64,000 bases of DNA from the NCBI GenBank assembly GCA_963812195.1, contig CAWEUI010000001.1:186001-250000 (forward strand), given 5' to 3'. Made by a program: the position numbers and the translations under genes. Every line of letters begins with the position of its first letter. Position 1 is the stretch's first letter. Shown here piece after piece: positions 25,242 through 34,138 of this stretch. Below the pieces are notes generated by a model, which ran no database searches, had not been told where the DNA came from, and saw only the letters and a program-made list of their open reading frames with translations. Origin of the DNA: ZC4RG30 sp963812195. GTDB lineage: Bacteria > Pseudomonadota > Gammaproteobacteria > Steroidobacterales > Steroidobacteraceae.

Positions 25242-27074
25242 CTACTTCTTGCCGACTTTCAGCACAGCCAGGAAAGCCTCCTGCGGAATCTCCACGGACC
25301 CCAGCTGCTTCATGCGTTTCTTGCCTTCCTTCTGCTTTTCCAGAAGTTTGCGCTTGCGCGACACATCTCCGCCGTAGCACTTGGCCAGAACGTTCTTGCG
25401 CAGCGCTTTCACGGTGGCCCGCGCGATCACGTGGGACCCAATGGTAGCCTGCACCGCCACTTCAAACATCTGCCGGGGAATAAGTTCCTGCATCTTGTCC
25501 ACCAGCTCCCGGCCGCGCTGATAGGCCGAGTCCTTATGCACGATGATCGACAACGCGTCCACCCTGTCGCCGTTGATCAGTATGTCCAGCCTCACCAGCG
25601 GCGCAGCCTGGAAATGACTGAACTCGTAGTCGAAGGACGCAAAGCCCCGGCTGGCACTCTTCAGGCGGTCGAAGAAGTCGAGCACCACTTCGGCCAGCGG
25701 CAGCTGGTATTGCAGTGAAACCTGCGTGCCCAGATAGAGCATCTTCTTCTGCACGCCGCGCTTCTCGGCGCACAGCTGCAGTACAGCGCCCACGTGCTCC
25801 GGCGGCACCAGTATGTTGGCCGTGATCACCGGCTCGCGCAGTTCCGCGATCAGGTTCTGCGCAGGCAATCTGGACGGATTGTCCACATACTCGACGCTCC
25901 CGTCGGTCTTTGCCACTTCGTAGATTACGGTCGGCGCGCTGGTGATCAACTCCAGGTCGTACTCTCGCTCCAGGCGCTCCTGCACGATGTCCATGTGCAG
26001 CAGACCGAGAAAACCCACGCGAAAGCCAAAACCCAGGGCAGTGGAGACTTCCGGCTCGTAATGCAGCGCCGAATCGTTCAGTCGCAGCTTGGCAAGCGCG
26101 TCCCTGAAGGCCTCATAGTCCTCGGTCTTGACGGGAAAGACACCGGCAAACACCCGTGGCTGGACCTTCTTGAATCCCGGCAGGGGCGCAGCGGCCGGCC
26201 GTGACTCGCCCGTGATGGTATCGCCGACCGGCGCACCGTCGATTTCCTTGATTCCTGCGATGACAAACCCGACCTCTCCGGCCGCAAGCTGCGGCAATAC
26301 GGTGGACTTGGGCATGAAGCGGCCCAGCTTGTCGACCAGGTGGGAGCGACCCGTGGACATCACGCGTATCTTTTCCCCGCTCCTGAGCGTGCCGTTGACC
26401 ACACGCACCAGCGACACCACGCCGACATAGTTGTCGAACCAGGAATCGATGATCAGCGCCTGCACCGGCCCGTCCGGATCGCCTTTCGGCGCGGGGATCC
26501 GCTTTACCAGCGTTTCGAGCAGCTCGGGCACGTTCTCGCCGGTTTTCGCCGAAACGCGCACGGCATCCTGCGCCTCGATGCCGATGATCTCCTCGATTTC
26601 CCTGATTACCCGGTCCTGATCGGCAGAAGGCAGATCGATCTTGTTGAGTACCGGCACCACCTCCAGCCCCTGCTCCAGGGCGGTATAGCAGTTGGCCACG
26701 CTCTGCGCCTCCACACCCTGCGCGGCATCGACCACCAGCAACGCGCCCTCACAAGCCGCCAGACTGCGGGAGACTTCATAGGAGAAATCCACGTGACCCG
26801 GCGTATCGATCAGATTCAGTTGATAGCGCTGCCCGTCCCTGGCGTCGTAGAACAACGTAACGCTCTGGGCCTTGATCGTGATGCCGCGTTCGCGCTCCAG
26901 CGCCATGTTGTCCAGCACCTGCTGCTGCATCTCCCGCAAGGCCAGGCCGCCGCAGATCTGTATGAGGCGATCCGCCAACGTGGACTTGCCGTGGTCCACG
27001 TGAGCAATGATGGAGAAGTTGCGGATGCCGCCCATCAGGCGGGTATTGGCGGACTGTGTGGGCTGCTCGGGCAT
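25242..27074 (-). CDS. lepA: Elongation factor 4 (back-translocating GTPase)
   Basis: LepA is a ribosome-bound translational GTPase. The protein of about 610 residues has FSIIAHVDHGKSTLADRL (G1), the G2/G3 regions with RERGITIKAQ and DTPGHVDF, G4 NKIDLP, and the C-terminal LepA-specific domain with VLAKCYGGDVSRKRKLLEKQKEGKK (seen in parts). I chose the ATG at 27074, as the eight codons before it are not conserved. A TAGAAT at 27108-27113 could be a -10 element of its own promoter. Confidence 0.97.
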   Translation of the reverse strand: MPEQPTQSANTRLMGGIRNFSIIAHVDHGKSTLADRLIQICGGLALREMQQQVLDNMALERERGITIKAQSVTLFYDARDGQRYQLNLIDTPGHVDFSYEVSRSLAACEGALLVVDAAQGVEAQSVANCYTALEQGLEVVPVLNKIDLPSADQDRVIREIEEIIGIEAQDAVRVSAKTGENVPELLETLVKRIPAPKGDPDGPVQALIIDSWFDNYVGVVSLVRVVNGTLRSGEKIRVMSTGRSHLVDKLGRFMPKSTVLPQLAAGEVGFVIAGIKEIDGAPVGDTITGESRPAAAPLPGFKKVQPRVFAGVFPVKTEDYEAFRDALAKLRLNDSALHYEPEVSTALGFGFRVGFLGLLHMDIVQERLEREYDLELITSAPTVIYEVAKTDGSVEYVDNPSRLPAQNLIAELREPVITANILVPPEHVGAVLQLCAEKRGVQKKMLYLGTQVSLQYQLPLAEVVLDFFDRLKSASRGFASFDYEFSHFQAAPLVRLDILINGDRVDALSIIVHKDSAYQRGRELVDKMQELIPRQMFEVAVQATIGSHVIARATVKALRKNVLAKCYGGDVSRKRKLLEKQKEGKKRMKQLGSVEIPQEAFLAVLKVGKK

Positions 27075-27142
27075 CGGCGCGCGACGGCGGGAAAGCAAAG
27101 GGGCGGGATTCTACCGCAGCGCACGCACAGGCGGGGGGCAAG

Positions 27143-27394
27143 TCAGCGCGTGCGCAGCAGGCGCCGCAGCTCGTCGCGATCCAGCACGTGCTGGCAGACC
27201 TTCACGCCATCCCAGAGCAGCACCGGAATATCCAGGCCGTAACGGCGCGCCAGCTCCGGATCGCTGTCCACGTCCACAACCTCACAGGGGGGCAATTCGA
27301 CTTCAGAGGCCAGCTGCTGCAGTTCGCGGGCAAATTCCTCGCACAGGCCGCAGTCGGGTCGGGACAGCAGAATCAGTCGGGAATTGCTATTCAG
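27143..27394 (-). CDS. Glutaredoxin-like (DUF836) protein, probable CTG start
   Basis: An open frame of 83 codons between lepA and rseB encodes SRLILLSRPDCGLCEEFARE, then CEVVDVDSDPELARRYGLDIPVLLWDG and VCQHVLDRDELRRLLR. That is a thioredoxin-fold glutaredoxin-like protein with a CGLC redox pair. There is no ATG, GTG or TTG at the right place: the only good candidate is CTG at 27394, with GAGG about 9 bases upstream, overlapping the rseB stop by 8 bases. The gene is easily missed by standard gene finders. A missing base that hides a normal start is the alternative. The neighbouring gene order (rseB, this, lepA) suggests co-transcription. Confidence 0.75.
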   Translation of the reverse strand: MNSNSRLILLSRPDCGLCEEFARELQQLASEVELPPCEVVDVDSDPELARRYGLDIPVLLWDGVKVCQHVLDRDELRRLLRTR

Positions 27395-28445
27395 GCTGGA
27401 AGGCCTCGGCGATGAGCCGCGCCGTGGGAGGCGGCACTTCGCCCACGACCGTTACCTTGAACCCGTCGGGCCGCGCCACGTAGGTGGCAAGCGACCCCAT
27501 CACGACCACGCCATCAGGACGGGCGCCGGGTATCTGCTTCTGGCCTGCGCCTGCCCCTTTGCCCGCCGCCCCCGCGGATGCCGGCTTGTCGTCGTCCGTT
27601 TCGACGAACACCGACACCCACGATATGCCATCAGAAACGATGAAACGCGTGCGCGGCCCGGGAGCATTGGCCTCTTCCTCGGGACTGTTGAAGATCCGGA
27701 CCCGGAATCCCGCCGGCATCAGCGCGCCGTTCGGTTGCGGCGCGGATTTCAGCCCCGGCGTGTACATGGGCGTGTCACGGCGCATCCAGTGAAAATGCGT
27801 GGCGTCGAATTCGGGTTTCAGATGCGAGTCGGCGATGGAGTCGGGCAAGGTGAGTGTAAGAAAGGAGATCTCCTCGATCACCTCGCCGGAACGGGCCACC
27901 AGTTGCGTCTTCAGCGGCAACGCAGTCTTCGTGTCCAGCCAGAAACGGTAGCCATAGCGCAGGTCGTCGCGCGGCTCGATGGATATCTGCCGCGCCGTCC
28001 AACCGTCCAGCGGCGCCTCGCCGCCATCGGAAATCGTGTAGTGGCGCCTTGACTGGGCGTTGATGCCGTTCAGCGCAATCAGGAATCCGTAGCTGCGGTT
28101 GCGCGTTTCCACCAACGCAACGCGGTGCCCCGGGTAGTAGGCGATCCACTCGCTGCCGTTGCGCACGAACTCGCGCCCCTCGCCCCCGGGCGAGACCACG
28201 GCGACCCTCTCGTTCATGTGTTTGTCCTGCACCCGATGGACGATGCGGAACACTTCGCGGTGCTGACCAATCTGCTGGACCAGCACGCCTTCGTAGTTGC
28301 TCGTGGCAAGCGCCCGGTTCATGCGCAGGATCCAGCCGGTGGCCGGGTCCACGGGTGTGCCGGCGTACGCAATGCCCGCCAGCAGCATCGCTGCCAGCGG
28401 CGCAATGAGGCGCCCGACCCGCAAGGAAAACCAACCGTCCCGCAT
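27387..28445 (-). CDS. rseB: Sigma-E factor regulatory protein RseB (MucB)
   Basis: RseB is a periplasmic sensor that protects RseA from cleavage and responds to mislocalised envelope components. The 352-residue protein has a signal peptide (cut near residue 28, AYA), then ATGWILRMNRALATSNYEGVLV (the conserved start of the MucB/RseB N domain), RYGYRFWLDTKTALPLKTQL, and the C-terminal domain with FNSPEEEANAPGPRTRF and TVVGEVPPPTARLIAE. A Gly/Ala/Lys-rich loop (about 300-312) interrupts the C domain. It follows rseA by 17 bases. Confidence 0.93.
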   Translation of the reverse strand: MRDGWFSLRVGRLIAPLAAMLLAGIAYAGTPVDPATGWILRMNRALATSNYEGVLVQQIGQHREVFRIVHRVQDKHMNERVAVVSPGGEGREFVRNGSEWIAYYPGHRVALVETRNRSYGFLIALNGINAQSRRHYTISDGGEAPLDGWTARQISIEPRDDLRYGYRFWLDTKTALPLKTQLVARSGEVIEEISFLTLTLPDSIADSHLKPEFDATHFHWMRRDTPMYTPGLKSAPQPNGALMPAGFRVRIFNSPEEEANAPGPRTRFIVSDGISWVSVFVETDDDKPASAGAAGKGAGAGQKQIPGARPDGVVVMGSLATYVARPDGFKVTVVGEVPPPTARLIAEAFQPE

Positions 28446-28462
28446 ATGTACCCGGGCGCTTC

Positions 28463-29119
28463 TCAGCGGTGCGCCCTGATCTCGTCCTCGGTCATGTCCA
28501 CCGCTCCCTGCGTCAGGTCGCTGCTGAATCCAAACGAGGAAGCTGCCTGTTCGCTGTGGGCAACCACATAGTGGGCAAGCGGCTGCTGGTTGAGCAGGGC
28601 GTCAGCCGCGGGAGCATTTTCACCCGGAGTGGTGTAGCTGCGCGGCGCAGAATCATTCGCGGCAGGCTCGACCGCGATCAGGTTCGGGATGGCATCCTCG
28701 CCGGCAGCTGTGTCCTGCGCAATCATCGCGCCGGTAGTGCCAAGCCCCGGACCGATCGAACGTACGACGAACACCGCCATTACCGCCACCGCCGCGGCGA
28801 TCGCGCCGCCCATGGCGCTGCGCCCAAAGAAGCTGTTCATGACCCGGCCACCAGGGCGCCGCCCACCGGCGATGGCCACCGGCGCCAGGATGTCCGCTTC
28901 GGATGCCAGCCGCGCGCGCACGCGCTCAGCCACACCCCCTGCGGTGCGCGGAGCTGCCAGATCACCGCGCATGCAGGCACCAATGACCGCATAGCGCTCC
29001 CAGCGGGCACGCATGGCGGGATCCTTCAGCGCCCGGCGGATCACCATCTCTGCCTGCTGCGACGGCAGCTCGCCATCGAACAGTGCCGACAATTGACTGA
29101 TCTGTTCCTGCTCACTCAT
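28463..29119 (-). CDS. rseA: Anti-sigma-E factor RseA (MucA)
   Basis: The 218-residue protein has a cytoplasmic sigma-binding domain (SEQEQISQLSALFDGELP, then WERYAVIGACMRGD), one membrane helix around residues 104-122 (IAAAVAVMAVFVVRSIG), and a periplasmic tail for RseB binding and regulated proteolysis. Its ATG overlaps the rpoE stop (ATGA), so sigma and anti-sigma are made in step. Length is near the E. coli value (216). Confidence 0.93.
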   Translation of the reverse strand: MSEQEQISQLSALFDGELPSQQAEMVIRRALKDPAMRARWERYAVIGACMRGDLAAPRTAGGVAERVRARLASEADILAPVAIAGGRRPGGRVMNSFFGRSAMGGAIAAAVAVMAVFVVRSIGPGLGTTGAMIAQDTAAGEDAIPNLIAVEPAANDSAPRSYTTPGENAPAADALLNQQPLAHYVVAHSEQAASSFGFSSDLTQGAVDMTEDEIRAHR

Positions 29120-29724
29120 CCCGACTCCTCAGCGCGGCCCAGGCCGCCTTCGAACACGTCCGCCAGCTTCCGGTCGATCGCCTCGCGCGCACGGTAGATC
29201 CGCGAACGCACCGTACCCACCGGACATTCCATCGCCGCAGCGATGTCCTCGTAACTCAGACCCTCCAGTTCGCGCAGCACGATGGCTGTGCGCAGATCCT
29301 CGGGCAGGGCCTCGATTGCCCGATTCACTGTTTCGCGTATCTCTTCGGTGGCCAGCAGGCTCTCCGGTGTATCCGGGTCGGCCAGCCGCGCCTGCATCGC
29401 ACTGGACTCCTCGATGTTCTGCAGATCGAGGTCGAACTCCACCGGATTGCGATCACGCGACAACAGCGCGTTCTTGGCCGTGTTGATCGCTATCCGGTAC
29501 AGCCAGGTGTAGAAGGCGCTGTCCCCGCGAAACTGGGGCAGAGCCCGATACGCCTTGATGAATGCCTCCTGTGCTACGTCCTCCGCATCGGCCGGGTCAC
29601 GCATGTAGCGCGACACCAGCTTCACGACCTTGTGCTGGTATTTGCGCACCAGCAGGTCGAAGGCCGACTTGTCGCCCTTCTGAACCCGCTGGACCAGCGC
29701 CAGATCACCGGTATCCGGGCTCAT
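29116..29724 (-). CDS. rpoE: RNA polymerase sigma factor RpoE (sigma-E)
   Basis: The ECF sigma factor of about 202 residues has region 2 with RYMRDPADAEDVAQEAFIKAYR and the -10-contacting FRGDSAFYTWLYRIAINTAKN, and region 4 with LPEDLRTAIVLRELEGLSYEDIA and GTVRSRIYRAREAID. It controls the response to envelope damage, including genes such as bamA, skp and lpx genes in other gammaproteobacteria (known for the family). I chose the ATG at 29724 (PDTGDLALVQRVQKGDKSAF follows); the open frame upstream is not conserved. Confidence 0.96.
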   Translation of the reverse strand: MSPDTGDLALVQRVQKGDKSAFDLLVRKYQHKVVKLVSRYMRDPADAEDVAQEAFIKAYRALPQFRGDSAFYTWLYRIAINTAKNALLSRDRNPVEFDLDLQNIEESSAMQARLADPDTPESLLATEEIRETVNRAIEALPEDLRTAIVLRELEGLSYEDIAAAMECPVGTVRSRIYRAREAIDRKLADVFEGGLGRAEESG

Positions 29725-29771
29725 CCGCTGTCCCCAGCCCGCGGCGCCTTGCAACCAGGCGTGTCATCAGC

Positions 29772-29798
29772 ATGGACCCCGGCTGGGGCGAAAAGTTC
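29772..29798 (-). promoter_or_regulatory. Candidate sigma-E promoter of rpoE
   Basis: On the minus strand GAACTT (29798-29793) is followed after 16 bases by TCCAT (29776-29772), about 47 bases before the rpoE ATG. The -35 matches the sigma-E core GAACTT; the -10 is a poor match to TCTGA or TCAAA. Autoregulation is the rule for rpoE operons, which is why I report it. Confidence 0.4.
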
Positions 29799-29836
29799 GC
29801 CTTTCAGCGCTGCTGAGAGCCTTAAAGTGAAGTGTT

Positions 29837-30280
29837 TCAAGGGAACTCTGAGGAGGAATGGCTGCCGGGGGCTGCCACCGAGTGTAACGCACTCGCGCCA
29901 CGGGCCGGGCCGGCCCGCAGGCGCCGCCGCAGGACTGCCAGCTCGTGGGGAGCCACATTGTCCGGCCCCAGCAGCAAGCGTCGGACCTGCCCTTTGCCCC
30001 GCAGGACCAACAGCAAATGAGCGCTGAACAGCACGCTGGCAGCGCTCAGCAGCTGCGGCTCCCAGGTTCCGTTGTGCCATTGCAGCCACAGGCTCCCACC
30101 GGACTCGATCCGCAGGGCCCGCGGCCGGTTGCTGCGGGCAGGCCACAGGCCGATAGCGGCGATGAGCACCACCAGCGCCGCAGCAACCAGATGGCGCCGC
30201 AGGCACAGCTCGACAATGTAGAGCGCGATCAATCCCAGCAGCACGCGTCGCGCCATGCGCAGGCGCCGCGACGGGCGCAA
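29837..30280 (-). CDS. ygfX: YgfX-like membrane protein (CptA family)
   Basis: The protein of about 147 residues starts LRPSRRLRMARRVLLGLIAL, with two close membrane helices (LLGLIALYIVEL and LVAAALVVLIAAIGLW). A soluble part follows with GGSLWLQWHNGTW and VLRGKGQVRRLLLGPDNVAPHELAVLRRRLR. The R-x-S-x2-L start, twin helices and the final 'LLxxDs...E..RLR' pattern are those of YgfX, the inner-membrane partner encoded after sdhE. In E. coli it was called a toxin acting on the cell skeleton (CptA); that role is debated. The start is uncertain: TTG at 30280 or ATG at 30256. Confidence 0.7.
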   Translation of the reverse strand: MRPSRRLRMARRVLLGLIALYIVELCLRRHLVAAALVVLIAAIGLWPARSNRPRALRIESGGSLWLQWHNGTWEPQLLSAASVLFSAHLLLVLRGKGQVRRLLLGPDNVAPHELAVLRRRLRAGPARGASALHSVAAPGSHSSSEFP

Positions 30281-30296
30281 TACCAGCTGCAGTGTC

Positions 30297-30581
30297 TCAG
30301 GAACCGGACGCAGCCTGGCGGGCGCCTCGCGCCACATTCCCGGCAGCATCCTGACGCAACCGTTCCAGCATTTCGCCCAGAGCCTGATCAGGAACGCTTT
30401 CACGGCCCAACAGATACGCCGCCAGCTGCGGATCAGGCAACTCCAGAATCCGCTCGAATTGGGCTCTTTCTGAACCGTCCGCGTCCGGCCAGCGCTCGCG
30501 CAGATAGCGCCCGAGCACGACATCCAGTTCCTTCATGCCGCGGCGGCAGCGCCAGGCCAGACGCCCTGCCTCGCCGTCCAC
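30297..30581 (-). CDS. sdhE: FAD assembly factor SdhE (SDHAF2 family)
   Basis: SdhE attaches FAD covalently to SdhA. The 94-residue protein has RLAWRCRRGMKELDVVLGRY (the RGxxE motif is RGMKE) and FERILELPDPQLAAYLLG, the complete family pattern. The start is GTG at 30581, one base after the sdhB stop (TGACGTG). Its place directly after sdhB and before ygfX is typical. Confidence 0.95.
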   Translation of the reverse strand: MDGEAGRLAWRCRRGMKELDVVLGRYLRERWPDADGSERAQFERILELPDPQLAAYLLGRESVPDQALGEMLERLRQDAAGNVARGARQAASGS

Positions 30582-30582
30582 G

Positions 30583-31371
30583 TCAATTGCGCCGCTGGTC
30601 GATCATGCGCTTGATATCCGCGATGGCGCGCGCCGGATTCAGATCCTTGGGGCAGGCCTCGGTGCAGTTCATGATGGTGTGGCAGCGATACAGCCGGAAC
30701 GGATCCTCCAGCTGATCGAGCCGCTCCCCGGTGGCATCGTCACGCGAATCGATGATCCACCGGTAGGCCGCCAGCAATGCGGCCGGGCCCAGATAGCGGT
30801 CCGAATTCCACCAGTAGCTCGGGCACGACGTGGAACAGCATGCGCACAGGATGCAGGCCGAGGGCCGGTCGATCTTTTCCTGATCTTCCTTGGACTGGTA
30901 GCGCTCCCGATCGGTGGGCGCCGGAGAACGCGCGGCCAGCCACGGCTTGACCGCCGCGTACTGGGCGTAGAACTGCGTCAGATCCGGAATCAGATCCTTC
31001 ACCACCGGCATGTGCGGCAAGGGATAGATCTTCACCTCGGAGGACTTGATGTCATCACAGGCCTTGATGCAGGCCAGCGTGTTCACCCCGTCGATGTTCA
31101 TCGCGCAACTGCCGCAGATACCCTCGCGGCACGAGCGCCGGAAAGACAGCGTCGGGTCGATCTCGTTCTTGATCTTGATCAGCGCGTCCAGAACCATCGG
31201 GCCGCAGGCCGCCATGTCGACCTCGTAGGTGTCCACGCGCGGGCGCTCGCCGCTGTCCGGGTCGAAGCGGTAGATGCGGAACACGCGCGGCTTCGTTGCT
31301 CCGGCCGGCGCCTTGAACTGCCTGCCGTTGCGATTGATCCGCGACCCGGGCGGAAGCCTCAGCTGCACCAT
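30583..31371 (-). CDS. sdhB: Succinate dehydrogenase iron-sulfur subunit
   Basis: The 262-residue subunit passes electrons from SdhA to quinone. All three cluster motifs are present: SCREGICGSCAMNIDG for [2Fe-2S], CILCACCSTSCPSYWWN for [4Fe-4S], and CHTIMNCTEACPKDLNP for [3Fe-4S]. It begins at an ATG overlapping the sdhA TGA. Confidence 0.97.
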   Translation of the reverse strand: MVQLRLPPGSRINRNGRQFKAPAGATKPRVFRIYRFDPDSGERPRVDTYEVDMAACGPMVLDALIKIKNEIDPTLSFRRSCREGICGSCAMNIDGVNTLACIKACDDIKSSEVKIYPLPHMPVVKDLIPDLTQFYAQYAAVKPWLAARSPAPTDRERYQSKEDQEKIDRPSACILCACCSTSCPSYWWNSDRYLGPAALLAAYRWIIDSRDDATGERLDQLEDPFRLYRCHTIMNCTEACPKDLNPARAIADIKRMIDQRRN

Positions 31372-33156
31372 CAGTAGGTTCTCGCCTTCAGGGGCACGGT
31401 TTCCACGTCACGCGTGAGCGTGTTCATATGCACGCGCCGGTAGGCCAGCTGCGTGGCGCCATCGGGCTTGACCCAACTCAGCGTGTGCTTGAGCCAGTTG
31501 GTGTCATCCCGGTCGGGGAAGTCCTCGCGCGCGTGCGCGCCCCTGCTCTCGTGCCGGTTCTCGGCCGAAACGATGGTCGCGGTGGCCTGCAGCAGCAGGT
31601 TTTCCAGTTCCATGGTCTCGATCAGATCGGTGTTCCAGATCAGGCTGCGGTCCGTGACGCCGACATCGGCGAAGCTGGCAAACGTTGCCGCCAGCCTGGC
31701 GACACCTTCCTGCAGGGACTGTGCAGTGCGGAACACCGCCGCATCGCGCTGCATGATGCGCTGCATCTCCAGACGGATCGCCGCCGTGGGACGCTCGCCG
31801 CTGGCATGGCGCAACCTGTCCAGCCGCGCCACCGCATGGTCGGCCGCATCGGCCGGCAACGGCGCGTGCGCGTTGCCCGGCTTGACGACGGTGGCGCAGT
31901 GCCGGGCCGCCTCCCGGCCGAACACCACCAGATCAAGCAGCGAGTTCGAACCCAGCCGGTTCGCGCCATGCACCGACACGCAGGCCGCCTCGCCCACCGC
32001 CATCAGGCCGGCCACCACCGTATCCGGATTCGCCGCCGAGCCGTTGACCACTTCGCCGTGGTAATTGCAGGGAATGCCGCCCATGTTGTAGTGCACGGTG
32101 GGCAGCACCGGGATGGGCTCGCGCGTCACGTCCACACCGGCGAAGATCTTCGCCGTCTCGGCGATGCCCGGCAGGCGTTCGTGAATCACCTCCGGACCCA
32201 GGTGCTCCAGGTGCAGGTGAATGTGGTCGGCATGCTCGCCCACGCCGCGCCCCTCGCGCATCTCCACCGTCATGGCGCGACTCACCACGTCGCGCGAGGC
32301 CAGGTCCTTGGCGTTCGGTGCGTAGCGCTCCATGAAGCGCTCGCCCTTGGAGTTGGTCAGATACCCGCCTTCTCCCCGCGCGCCTTCCGTGATCAGGCAG
32401 CCCGACCCATAGATGCCGGTCGGGTGGAACTGCACGAATTCCATGTCCTGCAATGGCAGGCCGGCACGCAGCACCATGCCGCCGCCGTCGCCGGTACAGG
32501 TATGCGCGGAAGTGCACGAGAAGATATGCGCGACCATAGCCGCCGGTGGCCAGGATGGTCATGTGTGCGCGGAAACGATGCAGCTGGCCGGTCGCCAGAT
32601 CGAGCGCGACCACACCGCGGCATTGACCTCTCTCGAAAATCAGGTCGAGCGCGAAGAACTCGATATAGAACTCGGCCTGATGCTTCAGGGACTGCTGGTA
32701 CAGCGTGTGCAGCATCGCATGGCCGGTACGGTCGGCCGCCGCGCAGGTGCGCTGCGCCACGCCCTTGCCGTAGTGGGTGGTCATGCCGCCGAACGGCCGC
32801 TGGTAGATGCGCCCTTCCGGTGTGCGCGAGAACGGCACGCCATAGTGCTCGAGCTCGATGACCGCGGCCGGGGCTTCCTTGCACATGAATTCGATCGCGT
32901 CCTGGTCGCCCAGCCAGTCCGAACCCTTGACGGTGTCGTACATGTGCCAGCGCCAGTCATCCTCGCCCATGTTGGCCAGCGAGGCGCTGATGCCGCCCTG
33001 GGCTGCCACCGTGTGGCTGCGCGTCGGAAACACCTTGGTGATGCAGGCCGTGGTCAAACCCGCTTCGGCCAGTCCAAGCGTGGCGCGCAATCCCGCGCCG
33101 CCTGCACCGACTACCAGTACGTCGTGCGTGTGATCGATGAAGGTGTAGGCCGCCAT
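31371..33156 (-). CDS. sdhA: Succinate dehydrogenase flavoprotein subunit (one frameshift)
   Basis: SdhA oxidises succinate to fumarate with covalent FAD. The N-terminal part (33156 to about 32525) has VLVVGAGGAGLRATLGLAE, the FAD-linking histidine in RSHTVAAQGG and RTCAAADRTGHAML. The C-terminal part (about 32520 to 31371) has FVQFHPTGIYG, the catalytic region with GARGEGG and NRLGSNSLLDLVVFG. The two meet at GCATATCTTCTCG (32520-32526), where one extra base breaks the frame; removing it restores GYGRAYFSCTSAHT. The span is 3n+1, in line with one insertion, and gives 594 residues, a normal length. This is most likely a sequence error, since the gene is essential to respiration and its operon is intact. 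Confidence 0.93.
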
Positions 33157-33160
33157 GGTG

Positions 33161-33541
33161 CTAGCTTCCCAGTGCGATGCGCACGATCGCGAACAATGCC
33201 AGCGCGGCCAGCAACACGTGAACGAAGCCGGACAACACCAGGGCGGCCGGACGCAGCCAGCCGTGCACGTAGTCCTCGATGACCACCTGCACACCCAGCT
33301 GCGAGTGCCAGCATGCGGCAGCGGCAAACAGCGCAAGCAGCACGGCGTGCCACGTGCCGGCGGCCCAGGCGTGCACCGTCTGGAAGCCGTAATCCGGCAG
33401 CAACGCCAGCGCGCCCACGAACCAGGCGCCCAGCAGCAACAACGCGATGGCGGTGAGACGTTGTGCGCGCCAGTGATGCGCGCCCTCGTGCGCGGACCCG
33501 CGCCCGAGCACCCTGGAAAGGGCCTGGGCAGAGTCGCTCAT
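33161..33541 (-). CDS. sdhD: Succinate dehydrogenase membrane anchor subunit
   Basis: The 126-residue protein has three membrane helices (about residues 29-48, 59-80 and 98-122) and HHWRAQRLTAIALLLLGAWF near the start, with the heme- and quinone-side histidine and tryptophan in AWAAGTWHAVLLALFAAAACWHS. It overlaps sdhC by four bases. Sequence similarity in this subunit is always low, so the call rests on topology and operon position. Confidence 0.9.
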   Translation of the reverse strand: MSDSAQALSRVLGRGSAHEGAHHWRAQRLTAIALLLLGAWFVGALALLPDYGFQTVHAWAAGTWHAVLLALFAAAACWHSQLGVQVVIEDYVHGWLRPAALVLSGFVHVLLAALALFAIVRIALGS

Positions 33542-33927
33542 TGCACGCCCCCGCGCCCAAAGAACACATACAGCAGCAGGGCGGCACCAACCAGGGCCGC
33601 CGCAAAAACCAGCCGCGCTGACAGGCGCGCCGCAGCGCGCTCCAGACCAATGCCGGCATCCCACAGCAAGTGCCGGATGCCATTGGCGAAGTGATAACAG
33701 AAGGCCAGCAGCACCAGACCCAGCGCGACACGGCCTGGCCAGCCCGACAGGCAGCCGGTCATCGCCGCGTAGCTGTCCGCTCCGGAGGCCACCGACATCA
33801 GCCAGGCGACCAGCAGCAGCAATCCGGCGCTCATCAGCAGACCCGTCGCGCGATGGAAGATCGAACTCGCCATCGTGTACGCGAAGCGGTAGATGCCAAG
33901 ATGCGGGGAAAGCGGTCGCTGTGCCAT
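33538..33927 (-). CDS. sdhC: Succinate dehydrogenase cytochrome b556 subunit
   Basis: The 129-residue protein opens with RPLSPHLGIYRF, then SSIFHRATG with the quinone-site serine and arginine, and has the heme histidine in FCYHFANGIRHLLWD. Three membrane helices are visible. It follows the SDHAF4-like gene by 12 bases and leads sdhD, sdhA and sdhB. Confidence 0.95.
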   Translation of the reverse strand: MAQRPLSPHLGIYRFAYTMASSIFHRATGLLMSAGLLLLVAWLMSVASGADSYAAMTGCLSGWPGRVALGLVLLAFCYHFANGIRHLLWDAGIGLERAAARLSARLVFAAALVGAALLLYVFFGRGGVQ

Positions 33928-33939
33928 GTTCTGCGGGCT

Positions 33940-34110
33940 CTAGAAATCGATGCAGCGTCCGCGCCGCTCCCAATCGCCAAAGCGCGTGGGCTCGGGGCCG
34001 GACGGACCGTTAAGCTCGGGAACCTGCGGTCTGCGCTTCGCCTCAGGTTCCACGGGCGTGTCCCTGGCGACGGCAGTGTCGGAGTGTTCTGCCAAAGGCT
34101 GCATGGGCAT
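33940..34110 (-). CDS. DUF1674 protein, SDHAF4-like succinate dehydrogenase assembly factor
   Basis: The 56-residue protein ends in NGPSGPEPTRFGDWERRGRC followed by IDF, the invariant C-terminal motif of the DUF1674/SDHAF4 family; the N-terminal half is variable and charged. In mitochondria SDHAF4 binds flavinated SDHA and promotes its joining with SDHB. Its position 12 bases before sdhC makes the same role likely here. It is small and is easily overlooked. Two ATGs (34110 and 34104) could serve as start. It is divergent from ygfZ. Confidence 0.88.
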   Translation of the reverse strand: MPMQPLAEHSDTAVARDTPVEPEAKRRPQVPELNGPSGPEPTRFGDWERRGRCIDF

Positions 34111-34138
34111 GTATTGTGCCAGAATTGGGGAATTGCCG

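Noticed and set aside
29765..29800. The inverted repeat GGCGAA...TTCGCC near rpoE as an operator
   Set aside because: It overlaps the candidate sigma-E -35 but has only a 3-base loop, and no known regulator fits. Chance is likely in this composition.
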